NCBI GenBank assembly: GCA_028015205.1
Contig: CM051518.1
Coordinates: 55,290,372-55,354,371, forward strand
DNA: 64,000 nucleotides
From: Mytilisepta virgata
Lineage: Eukaryota > Mollusca > Bivalvia > Mytilida > Mytilidae
Reading direction: 5' to 3'
Both the position numbers and the translations under genes were made by a program. Of this stretch, positions 45,041 through 58,227 are shown one piece after another. Position 1 is the stretch's first letter; each line of letters begins with the position of its first letter. Under the pieces are notes generated by a model. The model did not search any database. It was given only the letters and a program-made list of their open reading frames with translations, and had not been told where the DNA came from.

Positions 45041-45699
45041 ATTTTTTTTAAAAAAGAATTGATTATTTTGTATTTTAAAGTGTTATTATGAAGGTTTTGT
45101 TATTTAACTTATAGAGCAACATTTTATAGAAACTTCCTCTATTCAGAAAAGAAAAATCGTTCTTTTATAAATCTGGAGATAAACATTGGAAGGCCTTACT
45201 ACGAAAGCTTAAATGGATCATACGAGATTCGAAATTCCAGCATGTCAATTCTCGATTCAAATGCGAAATGCGAAATTTGATATCTTAGATTTGAAATCCG
45301 AAATTCAATATCTAGAACAACCAATTAGAGGAAAATGTTTAAGTTGTGAATAGTAATTGGCCAATGAAATATATTTTCACATGTGTTGGTATGTTATATT
45401 CTTCTTTTGTTATTTTTTATCCTTTAAGTATGAAGTTTTAATAATTTTCAGGAAAAGTCTGTTTATTTTTATATGATATATTTCTTGTTTATTAGAGTAA
45501 TGAAGAAAACATGTGTATGGTTACAAATACATGTACAGTTTTCGTACATTACCGTATGGTATCAATAGAATATTGATGCTATTTGTATTTATTTATAGAA
45601 ACTCGTTCACAAGTTATTAATTGAGAATTTTAAGAATTATCTAGTAGTAAAATGTTCCTATTAGAATTAGCATACATTTTGTAGATTTATTAGTTTTTA

Positions 45700-47860
45700 G
45701 CTCCCCTGACCCGAAGGGTCATGTGAGCTATTGCTATCACTTGGCGTCCGTCGTCCGTCCGTCGTCCGTCCGTCGTCCGTCCGTCCGTCGTCCGTTAACT
45801 TTTTCAAACGTTAACTCCTCCAACACCATAAGTCCAACTGCAACCAAACTTGGTACAGTTATTAATTGGTATGGGTGCTACAAATCTATCGTTTGGATTT
45901 TTGATTCGTATAAAAACATGGCCGTCATGGCTAAAAATAGAACATAGGGGTAAATCGCAGTTTTTTGCAAACAAGTCAGAAACGGTCACAGATATCAAAA
46001 TTCTGGCATAGGGTAAAAGTGATCAGCACCGCAAGATCTACCTGCCCTGAAATTTTGAAGAAGATCCAACGACCCGTGTAGGAGTTATTGCCCTTTTTCT
46101 GCATTTTTTCCAAATTTTGCACTTATTAAGCTCAATATCTTGGATACTATAAAGGAAATTTGAAAAATTTAAATTTCATATTGTTAGGCACACAAAGATC
46201 TACAAAATTTGTAACAGGATCGAAGTTGTAGGTTCGTTCCTTTTAGGAGTTATTCCCCTTAGATCGTCAAAATTGACCATTTTTGCAGTCTTTATTCATT
46301 GTAATAAAATCGTTAACTCCTCTTACACCATAAGTTTAATTGCAACCAAACTTAGTGTAGTTGTTCCTTGGCATGAGTGCTATTAAACTGTCGTTTGGAT
46401 TTTTGATTTGCAAAAAAACATGGCTGCCATGGCTAAAAATAGAACATAGGGGTAAATTGCAGTTTTTTGCAAATAACTCAAAAATGGTGACAGATATCAA
46501 AATTCTGATGGGAAGCTAAAGTGTTCAACACCTCAAGATCTACCTGCTTTGAAATTTTGAAGAAGATGTAACCACCCATGTAGGAGTTATTGCCCTTTTT
46601 CTTGATTTTTTTTGACATTTTTGGCTTTTTTTATGTTATTATTTCAAAAATCTTCTCCTCTGAAACTACTGAATGGATTTGGATAAAACTTAGCATGATT
46701 GTTCCTTAGGGTATCCTGCACAAAGTTTATGCTTCGATTTTTGATCCGTCGAAAAACATGGCCACTGTTACTAAAAATAGAACATAGGAGTCAAACAACA
46801 GTTTTTCGCAAATATCTCAAAAATCATTAGGTTACGGCAAATTCTGGCAGGTTGAAAGTGTTCAGCATGATGAGAGCTACCTGTGTGCTTATTTTCGTGA
46901 AAATATGTCAACTGATGTTAGAGTTATTGCCCTTTTTGACATTTTTGGCTTTTTTTTATGTTATTATTTCAAAAATCTTCTTCTCTGAAACTACTATTCA
47001 AAATCAAATGAAACTTGGTAAGATTGTTCCTTAGGGTATCCTGCAAAAAGTGAATGCTTGGTTTTTTGATTGGTCGAAAAACATGTCCACCGTTACTAAA
47101 AATAGAACATAGGGGTCAAAATGCTGTTTTTTGCTATTTTTTCCTGAATTATAGAAATAAAATGAAGATGAAAGCTACTTTCAAGGCAAACATGGTATCC
47201 CGAGTTGAATGGTGATGATGAAAGTTTGTTTTGGACGGCCATTTTCCCGCCATTTTTTACACTTACTCGGATTTCAACAATATTTGGTTTTTAAAGTAAA
47301 CATGGTATCCTTAGTGAATGGTGATGATGAGAATGTTGTATAACAATGATTAAACTTCATAATATGTGAGCTTTTAATATGCTATCACTTGGTGTCCTTC
47401 ATCATCGTTGTTAACAAATTTTCAAACATCTTCTCCTCTGAAACTACTGGGGGGATTTGGATGAAACTTAGCATGATTGTTCCTGCAATATTTCCTTTTC
47501 AAGTACAATAAAAAGCCTTAACCCACAATTTTTATATAACTTCTTTCAAACATTTTAAAAACGAAGACAACATATAGACCAAAAGATTTATACATGTATT
47601 TGAAGATGAATTAAAGCTTGTATTTTGTATTGTGAGTCATCAGATTGACCATGACTGTATCTTAATCAAGCGTAGGGAGAACTCATGCCCATTTCTTTCC
47701 AGAGGTTCTTGAAAGGCTTTTAAAGGTATTTTCAGAATTTTACGTGACCTTTAATACTCAGTTTAATTTACAACAAACATTAATATATTAATTTAGTTTA
47801 TAGTGCATTGTTTGTCAGGTGAGCGATTCAGGCTCTTGAGAGCCTCTTGTGTTATATATT
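45700..47860 (+). repeat. Bivalve-type non-coding repeat with four internal units
   Basis: It starts 'gctcccctgacccgaagggt' and ends 'caggtgagcgattcaggctc'. Inside, 'aacatgg.c.cc..g.tactaaaaatagaacatagg' recurs near 45916, 46417, 46754 and 47083, each followed by 'aattctg..' and 'gagttattgccctttt' blocks. No ORF is supported. The end motif recurs inverted at 49128-49163. Confidence 0.7.
45745..45800 (+). repeat. cgtccgt microsatellite
   Basis: Irregular repeats of cgtccgt/cgtcgtccgt. A 74-codon ORF across it is low-complexity and is not called as a gene. Confidence 0.85.
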
Positions 47861-48239
47861 AAATGTAAAGCTTACGTTTGAGTTTCTGTGCGGATGCAAC
47901 ACTACGTACAAGTATATTCATTCCCCCGGTGACTGTGATCTAGAAAACGTAAAATAATTCTAATAAGAATATTCTACAACTAAAACTCTTTAATAATAAC
48001 TTTTAAACGCGTTTCTGTCAATAAATCCAAAATTGCATCAATTGACAGTGAAAAGATATTGTATTGGTCAAATACTATTCACAACTTAGATGCTTTCCTC
48101 GGATTGGTTGATCTAGATGTTGAATCGAATTAAGATATCAAATGTCGGATTTCGTATTTCGAATTTCGAATATTGAATCTTGAATCAGGAATTTTGATTC
48201 TCGTAAGATCATTCATTGCGTTCGTACTTCAGGCATTAT

Positions 48240-51200
48240 GCTTGCTGTTGTGTCTTAACACCCAGTCTGCGAGAAAACCATGTAAAATGGTTCACAAGGG
48301 GGTAAACAGAATTTCTTCAAAATTGGTGTGTGGATATATTATGACAAGACTAGTTTCTAGAAAAAAATTTTTTTCTTGCATTGCACTGTGAGTAGGGCAA
48401 GACAGCAAAATGTGCCGGGAACAAGTTTCATGGTCAGAGATTGAATTTACAGTGAACATTAACAATATTTGAAACCATCATACCATGAAGAAGAAAACAA
48501 TATGATCCTTTTCTATTTATTATTGTAAAGTATGGACATGGTACATTAATTCTAATAATTGACAGTAACTGATAATAAACTGCACATAGTGTAACAAAGG
48601 GAGATAATTCGATATATTTCAATAATTTGAATTTTCCAAAAAAACACAATTCTTAAAATACATACCGAGCCTAATACATCAAAATTTCTAAGACAATCTT
48701 TAATGTTTCATAAAGACAAAGCACTCATGTTACTACAAAGAAAAAAAATTGGTGGGGTCTCAATTTTCTAAATGCCTAATGACAGTCTCAAAAAGTCAAA
48801 AAATAGTACATTTTAAAATAAATTTCTCATCCTCTATATTACACTAAAGGACAAAAATAACACAGTGAACAACCCCAATTTATGAAAAATTAATTACATA
48901 TCAATTATTCCAGGAAATGAAGGTATAATGTATAATGAGCTTAACTAGATGGTCTAAAAGTGAAAATTTTGAAGGGAGATAACCCAAACAAGCAAAATTT
49001 CATGTATTTTTTTGAGATAAACAGGTTTCTTGCCTCAAAAACTTTTACCATCTTATTTAATAGGCTTGTTACTTCTATAAAGATATCATAATATTTAAAT
49101 TATTAATCTTCCATAATCTATTATTGGAACTAGAGGCTCACAGGAGCCTGTATTGCTCACCTGTCAAAAGGACATCGGTATTATTGCTGTTTTTTTGTCA
49201 GTAACTATCATTATTGGTCCAAAATCTAGACATTGATGTGTGGATGTATTATAGGAAGACTACTTTTCAGAAAAAAATATTTTTTCTGGTACTACACTGT
49301 GAGAAGGACTGGACAGCAATATATGCCGGAAACCAGTTTTCATGTTCAGAGTTGGATACCATTACACTAAAAAGAAGAGAGCAATATGATATTTCTCTGT
49401 TTATTATTGTAAAGTATGGACATGATACATCAATTTTTATCATTAACAGTAACTGCTCATACATCGACCATAGGCTAACAAGGGAGGTAATTCGACATAT
49501 TTTTGACATTTGAATTTTCATAAAAACCACATTTTTCAAAATGCACACAGCGGCTAATACACTATTTTTTCCAAGACAATCTTTATTGTTTCAAAAACAC
49601 TAAGTATTCATGTAACTTCAATAAAAAAAAAATTGGTGGGGTCTCATTTTTCTAAATGTGTAATGAAAGTCTCAAAATGTTGGAAAATATACATTTTTTT
49701 AAATGTTGCCGTCTCCATATTACATTACGGAATAAAAATGACACAGCAAACACCCCCAAATGATGAACAATTAATTATGCATCAATTAATCCAGAAAATA
49801 AAGGTTTTAGGTAAAACAAGCTGAACTAGATGACAAAAAAAATGTAATTTAAGAAGGGAGATAACTCTAATCAACAAAGTTTAGTATGGTACATTTGTAT
49901 TTTTCAAATATTCAGGTTGTTTGCCTGAAAAACTTTGACATTCTTATTTAATATGTTTTTAACTTCTATAGAGATATCATTAAATTGAAAATTAATCTTC
50001 CATGATCTATTATTTGAACTAGCGGCTCCCAGGGGTCAGAATTGTTCACTTGGGAAAATCTCTGATTCTTCTTTCTGATTTTTTTGTTGTTTAACTATAG
50101 CATTATTGGTCCAAAATCTAGACATAATTTAGAAGACGGAAGACATGAGGTCTACATTTAATTCAACAAAGTTTGCTTCAAATTGCTAAAATAGTCTAGA
50201 AAATATTTTTTTGCCAATATTTTTTTAATTAACAGCTGCCGTATTGGTTCAATGTCCAGTAATACATGTTCTTTTCGAAAGGGTCCACTTAAGGACCGCA
50301 TAATCTGCATAATGTGGCTATAAGCATTTCATTTGAGTCTCAAACATTTGGCCAAAGCAAGCAACTTATTAATAATATGCGGTTGGCGTGGCCAATGATG
50401 CAAGCACAGCAATCACCATTTCAAGAACTCATTTCCGGTATCACGATTCTGATTGTAAAATTATAATTTGAAGCAAGTTATTTATCCAGGTAAATTCTGC
50501 AATGTTTTCAAGAGATCTGGGTTAAAAGTAGTAGGAGGAGTTGATTACACAGAATTTGTGCCCTTCCTAGAAAATTATGGCAAAGAATGATCAAGTCTCA
50601 CAACTATACGCACATATTCACATCATGATTATTATATGCGTCAAGTTTCATTTCAATCCAATGTAAGGTGTTGAAGAATTCATGCTCACAAACTTGTTGA
50701 CAGAGATACGCAAACAGATCTAGAGTTACTCTGATGAGATTAGTCGAAAATCGTCATTATTGAACTTAACCTAAAATTTCATAAGATACATAAACATACC
50801 AAACATACTTTCAATCTGACTATTTGTTCACAAGTTATCATCTGGAAACCAAAATGTAAACAATTATGAGGTACAAAAAGGGCATAACTCTAGCATCGAA
50901 CTTGACCTACATGTAGATATTTATAAGATACACTCATATATACTAGGCTAGCTTCAATCTGACTTTTCATTCACAATTTTAGCAATTTTAAGATACAAAA
51001 AGGGGCATAACTCTAGTATCGAACTTGACCTACACAAAATGTAGAGATTTTAAGATACACTCACATACTAGACGTAGCTTCAATCTGACTTTTCATTTAC
51101 AAGTTATCATCTGGAAAACAATTTTGGATACACAGACTGACAGACGACACTCATTTCTATAGTCCCCCTTGATGAAGCGTCGGGGGGACAATAAGCTGAG

Positions 51201-51300
51201 TTTGTGCTAAATGCAACATACATGTAGCCAAAAATATAATGATGACATCATGTTGGAAAGCATCATGAAAAATATTTTTTCTTGCATTGCACTTTGAGCA
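48240..51300 (+). repeat. Tandem array with ~0.9-kb period
   Basis: 'gtgtggat.tatta' followed by a 'gcaagacagcaaaatg'-like phrase occurs near 48326 and 49237, with a third partial copy near 51260. 'gaactag.ggctc.caggag' occurs at 49128 and 50018. ORFs inside (such as 49214-49513) are short and not conserved between units. The right end, near 51170, reads 'cccccttgatgaagcgtcgg'. Confidence 0.65.
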
Positions 51301-52276
51301 GGGCAAGACAGCAAAATGTACATGTACATTATACATTGTAGTATTGAACATGGGGTGCAAAAAAAAAATTTTCACAAAAAAAAACAAATATTTTATTTGA
51401 CAACAAATAATTTGATCCAGATCTTCAAACAAATTATCCGATATGTTTTATTCTTCAACTGGAATTGTAATTTTATAGCACATTTCTTCAGGTTTTTTCC
51501 TCACAGTTTGATTGGTTGAAATCTTAAACCATTCATTAGATCCAAACATTTTGAATTTCTCTAGTTTGTGAGGCCACAAAATTATTTGTCCTTCTTTGAA
51601 AATCTAACAGCTAATTTTGGTCTTTATAAACTCAAACCTTCCTTTGCAATAAAATTCTAATCACTGAAAACTGTACTAAGTTTCGAATTCATTGAATTAC
51701 ATTTGTCATCCCATGATTTCATGATTTTTTTTTATTGTTTCTGCAGATGGTTGTTTACTGAAAACATGGATTTCCTCTCATCCAATACGCGATTCCGGAC
51801 CTTGTTCAGTCAGTTTTCTTTAATTTATGCTCACTGTCACTTTACATGTACATGGATATCCAACACAATCATCATCCTCTAAAATAATTTGACACGCTTT
51901 AATTACCAGTAAAATATTAAATAAATATAAAATCGCACTGTGATTTGCCAACATTGCAAAATGCAATCATTTATTGATTCTTGTGGGATAACTTTATTCT
52001 TTGCAACATTTCTTGTGACGAAACTTTTAAAACATGTTTTGAAAAATATTTTGAAATGACGACTAGGCAAAATCATTTGTAAGTTTTGTTACTTATATTG
52101 TATGAATCATTTTGTACATTGTATATGAACTCTTTAAACCACATGATTTTTGTATAAAAATTGGAAATGTGGAGGTCATGTCATCAAGTGATTTTGCTAT
52201 ATTATGACTTTATGTGTATAAATAATCATGAAATCATGTACAATGTATGTGGTTATAAATAATCAGTTAAACTTAC
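51301..52276. other. No gene seen
   Basis: AT-rich. If the exon at 52277 is real, this would be its downstream intron. Confidence 0.45.
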
Positions 52277-52466
52277 CAGCACAAACAGGCACAGTTCCAA
52301 ACTTGTGAGTTGTGACATAAAAGAAAACATTCTTTGACACAGGCAAAATTATGATATGCCAGGTCAGCCTTTTGCTGTTTTCCCTGTGTTCTTGGGTATA
52401 TATGGAGCCTCCGAGGGTGGATCCATTTAAGAAAACTGTTCCTTTTCCAGTACAGTCCAAGTGAAT
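52277..52466 (-). CDS. Candidate host exon, CUB-like (partial gene)
   Basis: On the minus strand a 190-base open exon is bounded by a good acceptor (gcagatacag|attcac) and a consensus donor (tgtgctg|gtaagt). The translation starts IHLDCTGKGTVFLNGSTLGG, continues with 'RLTWHIIILPVSKNVFFYV' and ends GTVPVCAG. The Cys-Gly-Thr start, the 'W.I..P' core and the length resemble the first half of a CUB domain, an extracellular binding module, although the Cys usually before the Trp is absent. The start phase is inferred as 0 and the end phase is 1. I found no partner exons in the window. Confidence 0.45.
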
Positions 52467-54810
52467 CTGTATCTGCCTGTCATGCCTTGAAGTTTAATAC
52501 AAAATCTACGAATAATGTTTACCAGAATTCGAACTTCATCAAGCTTTCTAAACTTTCCAGGTCACCGACTTTAAAACAGAAATTAGACATTGTACATTTT
52601 CCCACTTCTCATTTGTTTAAAATGAAATTTCCAGCTACAAATTCGGGACAAGAAGAATTTCACATTTTGCACATGTACACGATGTCATCAAAATATCGAC
52701 GTTTCTTTACCTTTAACATTGAAGAGTAACAACAGGGGACGCAACTACTGCGGACCAGATGTTAAGAAAATATCTAAATAACATCCATTTGCTAATAATC
52801 TTATCAAATCATGGAAAAAAGGCGAATGTAATTGTTCAATATGTATTGAAAAAAAAAAATTTACAAAAAAGGAAGATTTCATTATATGAATTACACTAAT
52901 TAATAAATTTTATGAAAAAAAATTCACAACAACAATTATACATTTTTGAGGGAAATAGTTTTATATTTAGATGTTTTATTATTATTTTTCCACTTCTCGC
53001 TTAATATATGTTTTTGAGAAGTTTATAAATTACACTACTCTATATTTTTAGCTGAATAACACAATTAAATGTCAACTTCAGATTTGAGGATTTTAAAAAT
53101 TCCACAAAATCAAATGGTTGCAATGGTAACAGTTATACAGACCCCAGCTAGGAAATTTATACTGGATCATAAAAATCATAGATCCTTATGGCTAACATAT
53201 TTTGTTTCTGTTATTTTTAGTCCTATTCATTTTTTTTTTGTCTCTTTGAAATATCCAAATTTAAGGTTTTTGAAAAATTGTAAAATTCACGTTTTTTTTT
53301 TTGAATAAATAAAGCTTTAGATTGAAAAGAAAAGTTATAAATTTAATTATATTATTAAAAAGTTAAAACATGTCTCTTTCATATAAAAACAATTTTTTAT
53401 GTGAAAAAAATGTTTCTTTACCTTAATTTTTCTAGTCAAATTGTAGTATTTTCATTGTGAAAATGCGGAAAATGGCCAATTTCCAAGATGGCGCCATAAC
53501 ATCTAAAAATAGCATCAGATGAAAAAGAAATTGGGAATTTTTTTTATGGTATCCCAAGTATATATGCCAAATTTCATGAAAATCTGCGACATGTGTTGTG
53601 GACGCCTATAATGAGTTTTGCATGCTGGGTGTTAAAAATAAAAATTGATAATTACTATTTCACCATATACAATGTATTAACCAAGGCAAAAATAAATATT
53701 TTTTTAAACTTTAGTAATTTTAAATAGACATGCTAAATATATAAAATTGAGTCCAAAAAGGGAATATGACGATTACAAAGGAATGATAGTTTTGTTTATT
53801 ATATATAAATATTAAAAATAAAAATTAAACATATCGAATACTTTTAGTTGTCCACTAATTTTTAGATTCGACTACAACATGTTAAGATTTAGAAAATATT
53901 GAAAGCGGAATATAAAATATCTCTTTTTGCTATCTTTTTAAAATTAGTTCAAATTATTTACAACCTTTCATACTGTCTTTGTTAACCTGTTGCAGTTAAT
54001 TATTGTAGTTTCTTGTATGATATTTGGTCATTTTTAATTCAATAAATTCCCCAAAGAGCATATTTTGTACCATATGCTACACACCATTCACAATTCACCA
54101 TACAACATACATCATTAGACCATTAAATCCAAAGACACAAAAAGGGTACTTTCCACGTTCAATAAAGTCTATATTAAAATCAGGAGCATTTGTTAATATA
54201 CCAATATACCAATCCATTAACACCACCCAAAAGAGCACAAAATAACAAAAACAGAATAAAAGACGGTCCGGATAATCTGGTGTGGTACAAACACATAGTA
54301 GAGGTGTAGTAACAAGATTTTTGAGTGCCTCCTTATCGATTCTTACTTTCCTAAATAATTTCAATACTAGCCCGAAATTGATACGTTACAAGTACGGTTA
54401 CAAAAATGTTCAGTTTTGCGAAGATCCATGATTTACGCTTTTGTATTTTTTCAGTTGATCTTCAACGTTTTGGATTTTTTTTTGTTGAGTTTTTAGCACC
54501 TCATGCTTATATCACAACTGATGAGGTGTAAATCGACAAAGTTTACACATTCTGTGCATCATAATTGGTATCATAGAGGCATTTACACATTTGAAGTTCT
54601 AAAGCGAATACAATGTAATTACTAAAAAGGCGACCGATGGCTAGAAATGATAAAATTGGTCGGATGGAGTATAAATTAAATTGTGCTCGTTCCGAATGTA
54701 AAACAGCCTAGGATCTTATAGATGCATGTTGGATACGGTGGAATTTTATATAAAGAAAAGAATAATTTTTCAGACACTTTAAAATCGGGTTTTTTTTATT
54801 TTGATATGTA
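52467..54810. other. No supported gene
   Basis: The ORF 52487-52729 on the plus strand (80 residues) overlaps nothing recognisable and lies opposite the candidate exon's gene, so it is left uncalled. Other ORFs (53069-53308, 54024-54364) are AT-rich chance frames. Confidence 0.45.
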
Positions 54811-54945
54811 GATATAATGATCATACACAAAATATAAACAGAACAGAGCGTCGGGATAGTATGCCTTCTTTTATTTTCTAACGCGTTTTCATCATTTTCT
54901 GCATTTTTTATTTTGTTTTTAGCTCGAATAGGTATGTTTTCGTTT
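54811..54945 (+). repeat. Dispersed repeat, copy 2
   Basis: Matches 15861-16005; both contain 'gagcgtcgggatagtatgc'. Confidence 0.75.
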
Positions 54946-55525
54946 TGTATATTATCAGGTAAACTATTTGGAATGGAACCAAACAAACTATCATTTAAAT
55001 GATTCGCTGATTTAATTGTATAAATATAATAAAAGAAAAAAAATGAAAGTTTTTTTTATTCTGGTTTGATAATTCATGATGTTGTTGATGTGTGTTACTG
55101 ACTTTTCGGGGAGTATTGTCAACACCTAAGCAACGCATGGCTCTAAGATCCCACAAAATAGCACAGTAGAATGAACAAAATATTATGAATTAGGATTTTT
55201 CAAATTTATAACAATCGAAGTCCTTTTCATTTTCAATAAAATATATCGTCTATACAAAACATTCGCTTTTTTGAAATTATATTCTGGATACAGGTACAAC
55301 TTGTAACCGCATCAGAGTCTTCAAGATCCGACATCAGATGAGCAGACGGCAATTCCACATAAAGTATCGTTCATATTCATTTTTAAGTAGACGTTTACAT
55401 TATATAAAGAATTTCTGAAAAGTTAAAGATGATATAACTACTTCTTACTTTTAACACTATGTGATAGGCGTCATGTTTTATCTTTGTTATTGTTAAGTTT
55501 TATGGACGTTATCATGACTTGGTTG
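54946..55525. other. No gene seen
   Basis: AT-rich sequence before the GC-richer LINE leader. Confidence 0.5.
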
Positions 55526-55539
55526 ACAGGTAAGAAAAA

Positions 55540-56750
55540 CCCGTTTCCCAAATTCAAATGCCCCCGTGTGGGTCCCGGGGACACAAATAGAATAGGCCCA
55601 CAGCTCCACGAGGCCCCTAAAGAGGCGAAATGTTTGCCGTGTGTCGCAAATCCGTGTCGGTAATAGGGAGTGTTCCTGGATGCCCGGAAAGACGGTTCCG
55701 ACCACCATCTGCGGCACAATCTTTACCTAGACGGGACGCCGGATGGACCCGATTCGGTCAATCGGCTGGTCACACCAATCTCCTTACAATAATTTATTTA
55801 TTTTTTCTCTTTCTAAAATGAGTTGTCTAAATTCTAAATTGCTGATATATGGGATTGCTGTTGGCTTATGTGTCACAAAACTCAACAGGTTCAATTTTTG
55901 CTTTTCAGTTTGGAATTCCATTTTTGTTATTGTTGTTGTTTTCTATTTATTATTTCTGAATATTTAATTTCAAAGCATAGTTATTAAACTTCTCTTTAAT
56001 TAAAATGTTCTTTATGATATTTTTCCTCCTTCAACTATTTTTGTTACATACATTTTTGAACTTTTAATTTGGAAAATTTAATTATTTGTACACCCAGTTC
56101 AAACAATGGCTCGATGGTCCCGATCCAGCCATTTACTGGTCATGTCTTGCCCTCTGCTGTTTTCTCGTGGTTGTTTGAAAAGGCCCAAATAAACCCTCAA
56201 TGAAACCGAGATACGCTGGGTTGGGAATGTGGTCTGCATTTGTATCCTTTGGATGTCTTGGATGATGACCACTGACGGAGGCACAGAGAAGGCGGTGGCT
56301 TATGGGACAAAGCTTCCTCGGCTTAATGAGGCCACATGTTTGCCATGAGTGGATACCCGTAAGGATAGAGGACGGGATCCTGGTGGCTGAAACACGTCAC
56401 TTTGGCCCTTACTTTATCTGAAACGGGAGGTTGGATGGGCCCGGTCGCGACCAATCGGCTGGTCACGCCAAGCCCTTGAACCATCCTGTCACCAAACTGT
56501 ACAACAATAGTACCATTAACACAGGACGGTTTAAGAAGGCGGTTGCTTATGGGTCAATCGTGTAGATGATACTTCGGGTGGTTGTTTCGCTAGGCAACCC
56601 CTGGCACGAAGCCTCCGTCCGTACAGAAGTGCTCTATGCGAGTATCTTACCCCTGTAGCCCTAGTGCTTGTCGCAACTGCGGCATGTATACATCGTATTG
56701 GTGCTGCTCCGAGGCGGGCGGGGAGCAGGGGTAACGAATTATTATGCAAT
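55540..56750 (+). promoter_or_regulatory. LINE 1 5' leader with internal repeats
   Basis: Two related segments end 'accaatcggctggtcac' or 'gtcaatcggctggtcac' (55757-55775 and 56450-56468). Each begins with a 'gaggc...atgtttgcc' phrase about 140 bases earlier. 'aaggcggt.gcttatggg' occurs twice (about 56288 and 56536). Such repeated leaders usually carry the internal promoter of a LINE. Confidence 0.5.
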
Positions 56751-56754
56751 CACC

Positions 56755-58078
56755 ATGGCTTCTCCAGAAATCCCCCCAAAACCAACAAGTTCGAAGCGAA
56801 AATTCAACAACAGTGACGACGAGGATCCTCCAACCAAACAAGCAAATACAGCCCCGGATTATCGCAAGATTTATTGTATTAACTGCCGTAAATCCTGAAA
56901 AACAAATTACCAAACTTTCGCCCTTTGTACTTCAAAAAACAATACAAAGCTATGCCGGTCAAGTAAAAAAGGTATCTAAAATGAAAAATGGCAGTTTACT
57001 AATTGAATGTATTAGACCTCAACAATCAAAAAATCTTCTATCTCTAACGAAAATTTCTGATGTCCAAATCTCAGCCACTCCACACAGAACACTCAATTCA
57101 TGCCAAGGAGTTATTCGCGACAGAGACCGTGATCTATCCGATTTATCCGAAGAAGAAATCTGTGCAGAACTTGAATCTCAAAATGTCTCAAAAATCAAAC
57201 GATTTACCAAAAAATCCGAGGATAAGATCATTAAGCTCAACACATATCTCATTACTTTCAACCTCCCGAGTGTGCCGGAGCATATCTTTATTGGACCCTA
57301 CAGAATCAAAGTTGACAAATACGTACGTAACCCTACTCGCTGTTTCAAATGCCAGAAATTTGGACACGGTAGGAGTTCATGTAGAGGTATGGAAAAATGT
57401 GTCACATGTTCTGTAGAGGGCCATTCCAGTTTTGATTGCGACGGTCACATCAAATGTGTAAACTGTGGATTAGATCATATGGCGAATTCCAGGAACTGTC
57501 AATTCTACGTTAAAGAACTTGAAATACAGAAAACAAAAGCTGACAAGAATATTAGCTACCAAGAAGCTAAACGACTGATCTCTGCCGCGAATAACTCTAC
57601 TCAAGCCACATCCTATGCCGAGAAAGTTAAACAACCCCAAAGCACTCGATCAGTTGCAACTCAAACTGATTACACATGGCCTGTTGAATCAGAACTTCCA
57701 GTTCTCCTTCCTCAACGAAATTCCTCGAAAGGGAAAACTTCCCAATCTACACAGTCTTATTCATCACAAACATCTAGTACTCTACCTACAAAAAATCAAC
57801 CAAAATCATCAGCTAAACACAGAACTTCCACATCCTCAGATAAGAAATCTCAAAATCCCCCGTCTTCACAGAAAAACACAAGATCTTCGTCTTCTGATAA
57901 GTTAAAAAACAAACAACTTTTTAATCGCCGATCGAAGGCTGACAAAAAATTTAAGTCCAACAGGTTTAGAGATTTGTGCTCAGAGTTTGACGACGAAGTC
58001 GATCAAGACTCTGACCAGATGGATACAACTCCCACTGAAAATCTGGAGCCAATCTGGGGTGATCCTTTAGTTACATAG
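56755..58078 (+). pseudogene. LINE 1 ORF1 (Gag-like, three CCHC knuckles)
   Basis: The natural start is probably ATG 56755 (MASPEIPPKPTSSKRKF), read to about 56885, where the frame changes. The rest is open to TAG 58076-58078. A fold like the RNA-recognition region of such ORF1s is suggested by LTKLSPF-type sequence and RGVIR-like 'QGVIRDRD'. Three knuckles follow: CFKCQKFGHGRSSC, CVTCSVEGHSSFDC and CVNCGLDHMANSRNC. A long Ser/Thr/Lys-rich tail and acidic end complete it. The protein coats element RNA. One frameshift is the only clear lesion. Confidence 0.75.
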
Positions 58079-58227
58079 AAGGATTTTCCTCCATCAGCGA
58101 TTGACTCCCGCGCTTCGGATGATTTGTGTGGAAGTGACCACTTTCCAATTATTTTGGAGAATATATTTCCAATATCCTCGGAGAGAGTTGCTTGCTGGAA
58201 ATTTGACAAAGCCAATTGGCCGAGATG
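58079..58227 (+). pseudogene. LINE 1 endonuclease C-terminal scrap
   Basis: Directly after the ORF1 stop, in the same frame, it reads SRASDDLCGSDHFPIILEN, which contains the SDH motif at the end of the APE-type endonuclease. The preceding ~200 residues of the domain are missing, so a deletion joined the end of ORF1 to the end of the endonuclease. Confidence 0.65.

Larger units (their letters stand above)
45190..48235. mobile_element. ~3-kb block bounded by long degenerate inverted repeats
   Basis: The left arm (about 45200-45390) and right arm (about 48020-48235) are inverted complements at roughly 65-75% identity by eye. Shared anchors are 'tttgatatctta' with its inverse 'aagatatcaaat', 'caaccaat' with 'attggttg', and 'aagttgtgaatagta' with its inverse. 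The interior holds the non-coding repeat at 45.7-47.86 kb. No transposase ORF was seen, so this would be non-autonomous. Confidence 0.5.

Noticed and set aside
45723..45947. 74-codon ORF starting in a cgtccgt repeat
   Set aside because: Low-complexity translation of a microsatellite plus a known kind of non-coding repeat.
49214..49513. 99-codon ORF and the antisense 93-codon ORF at 49267-49548
   Set aside because: Both lie in the 0.9-kb tandem repeat and are not open in the neighbouring unit.
52487..52729. 80-codon plus-strand ORF next to the candidate exon
   Set aside because: No recognisable sequence and no convincing splice context; could not be told from a chance frame.
55471..55821. 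Overlapping ORFs on both strands in GC-rich DNA
   Set aside because: Few stops are expected from the base composition; the region reads better as the LINE leader.
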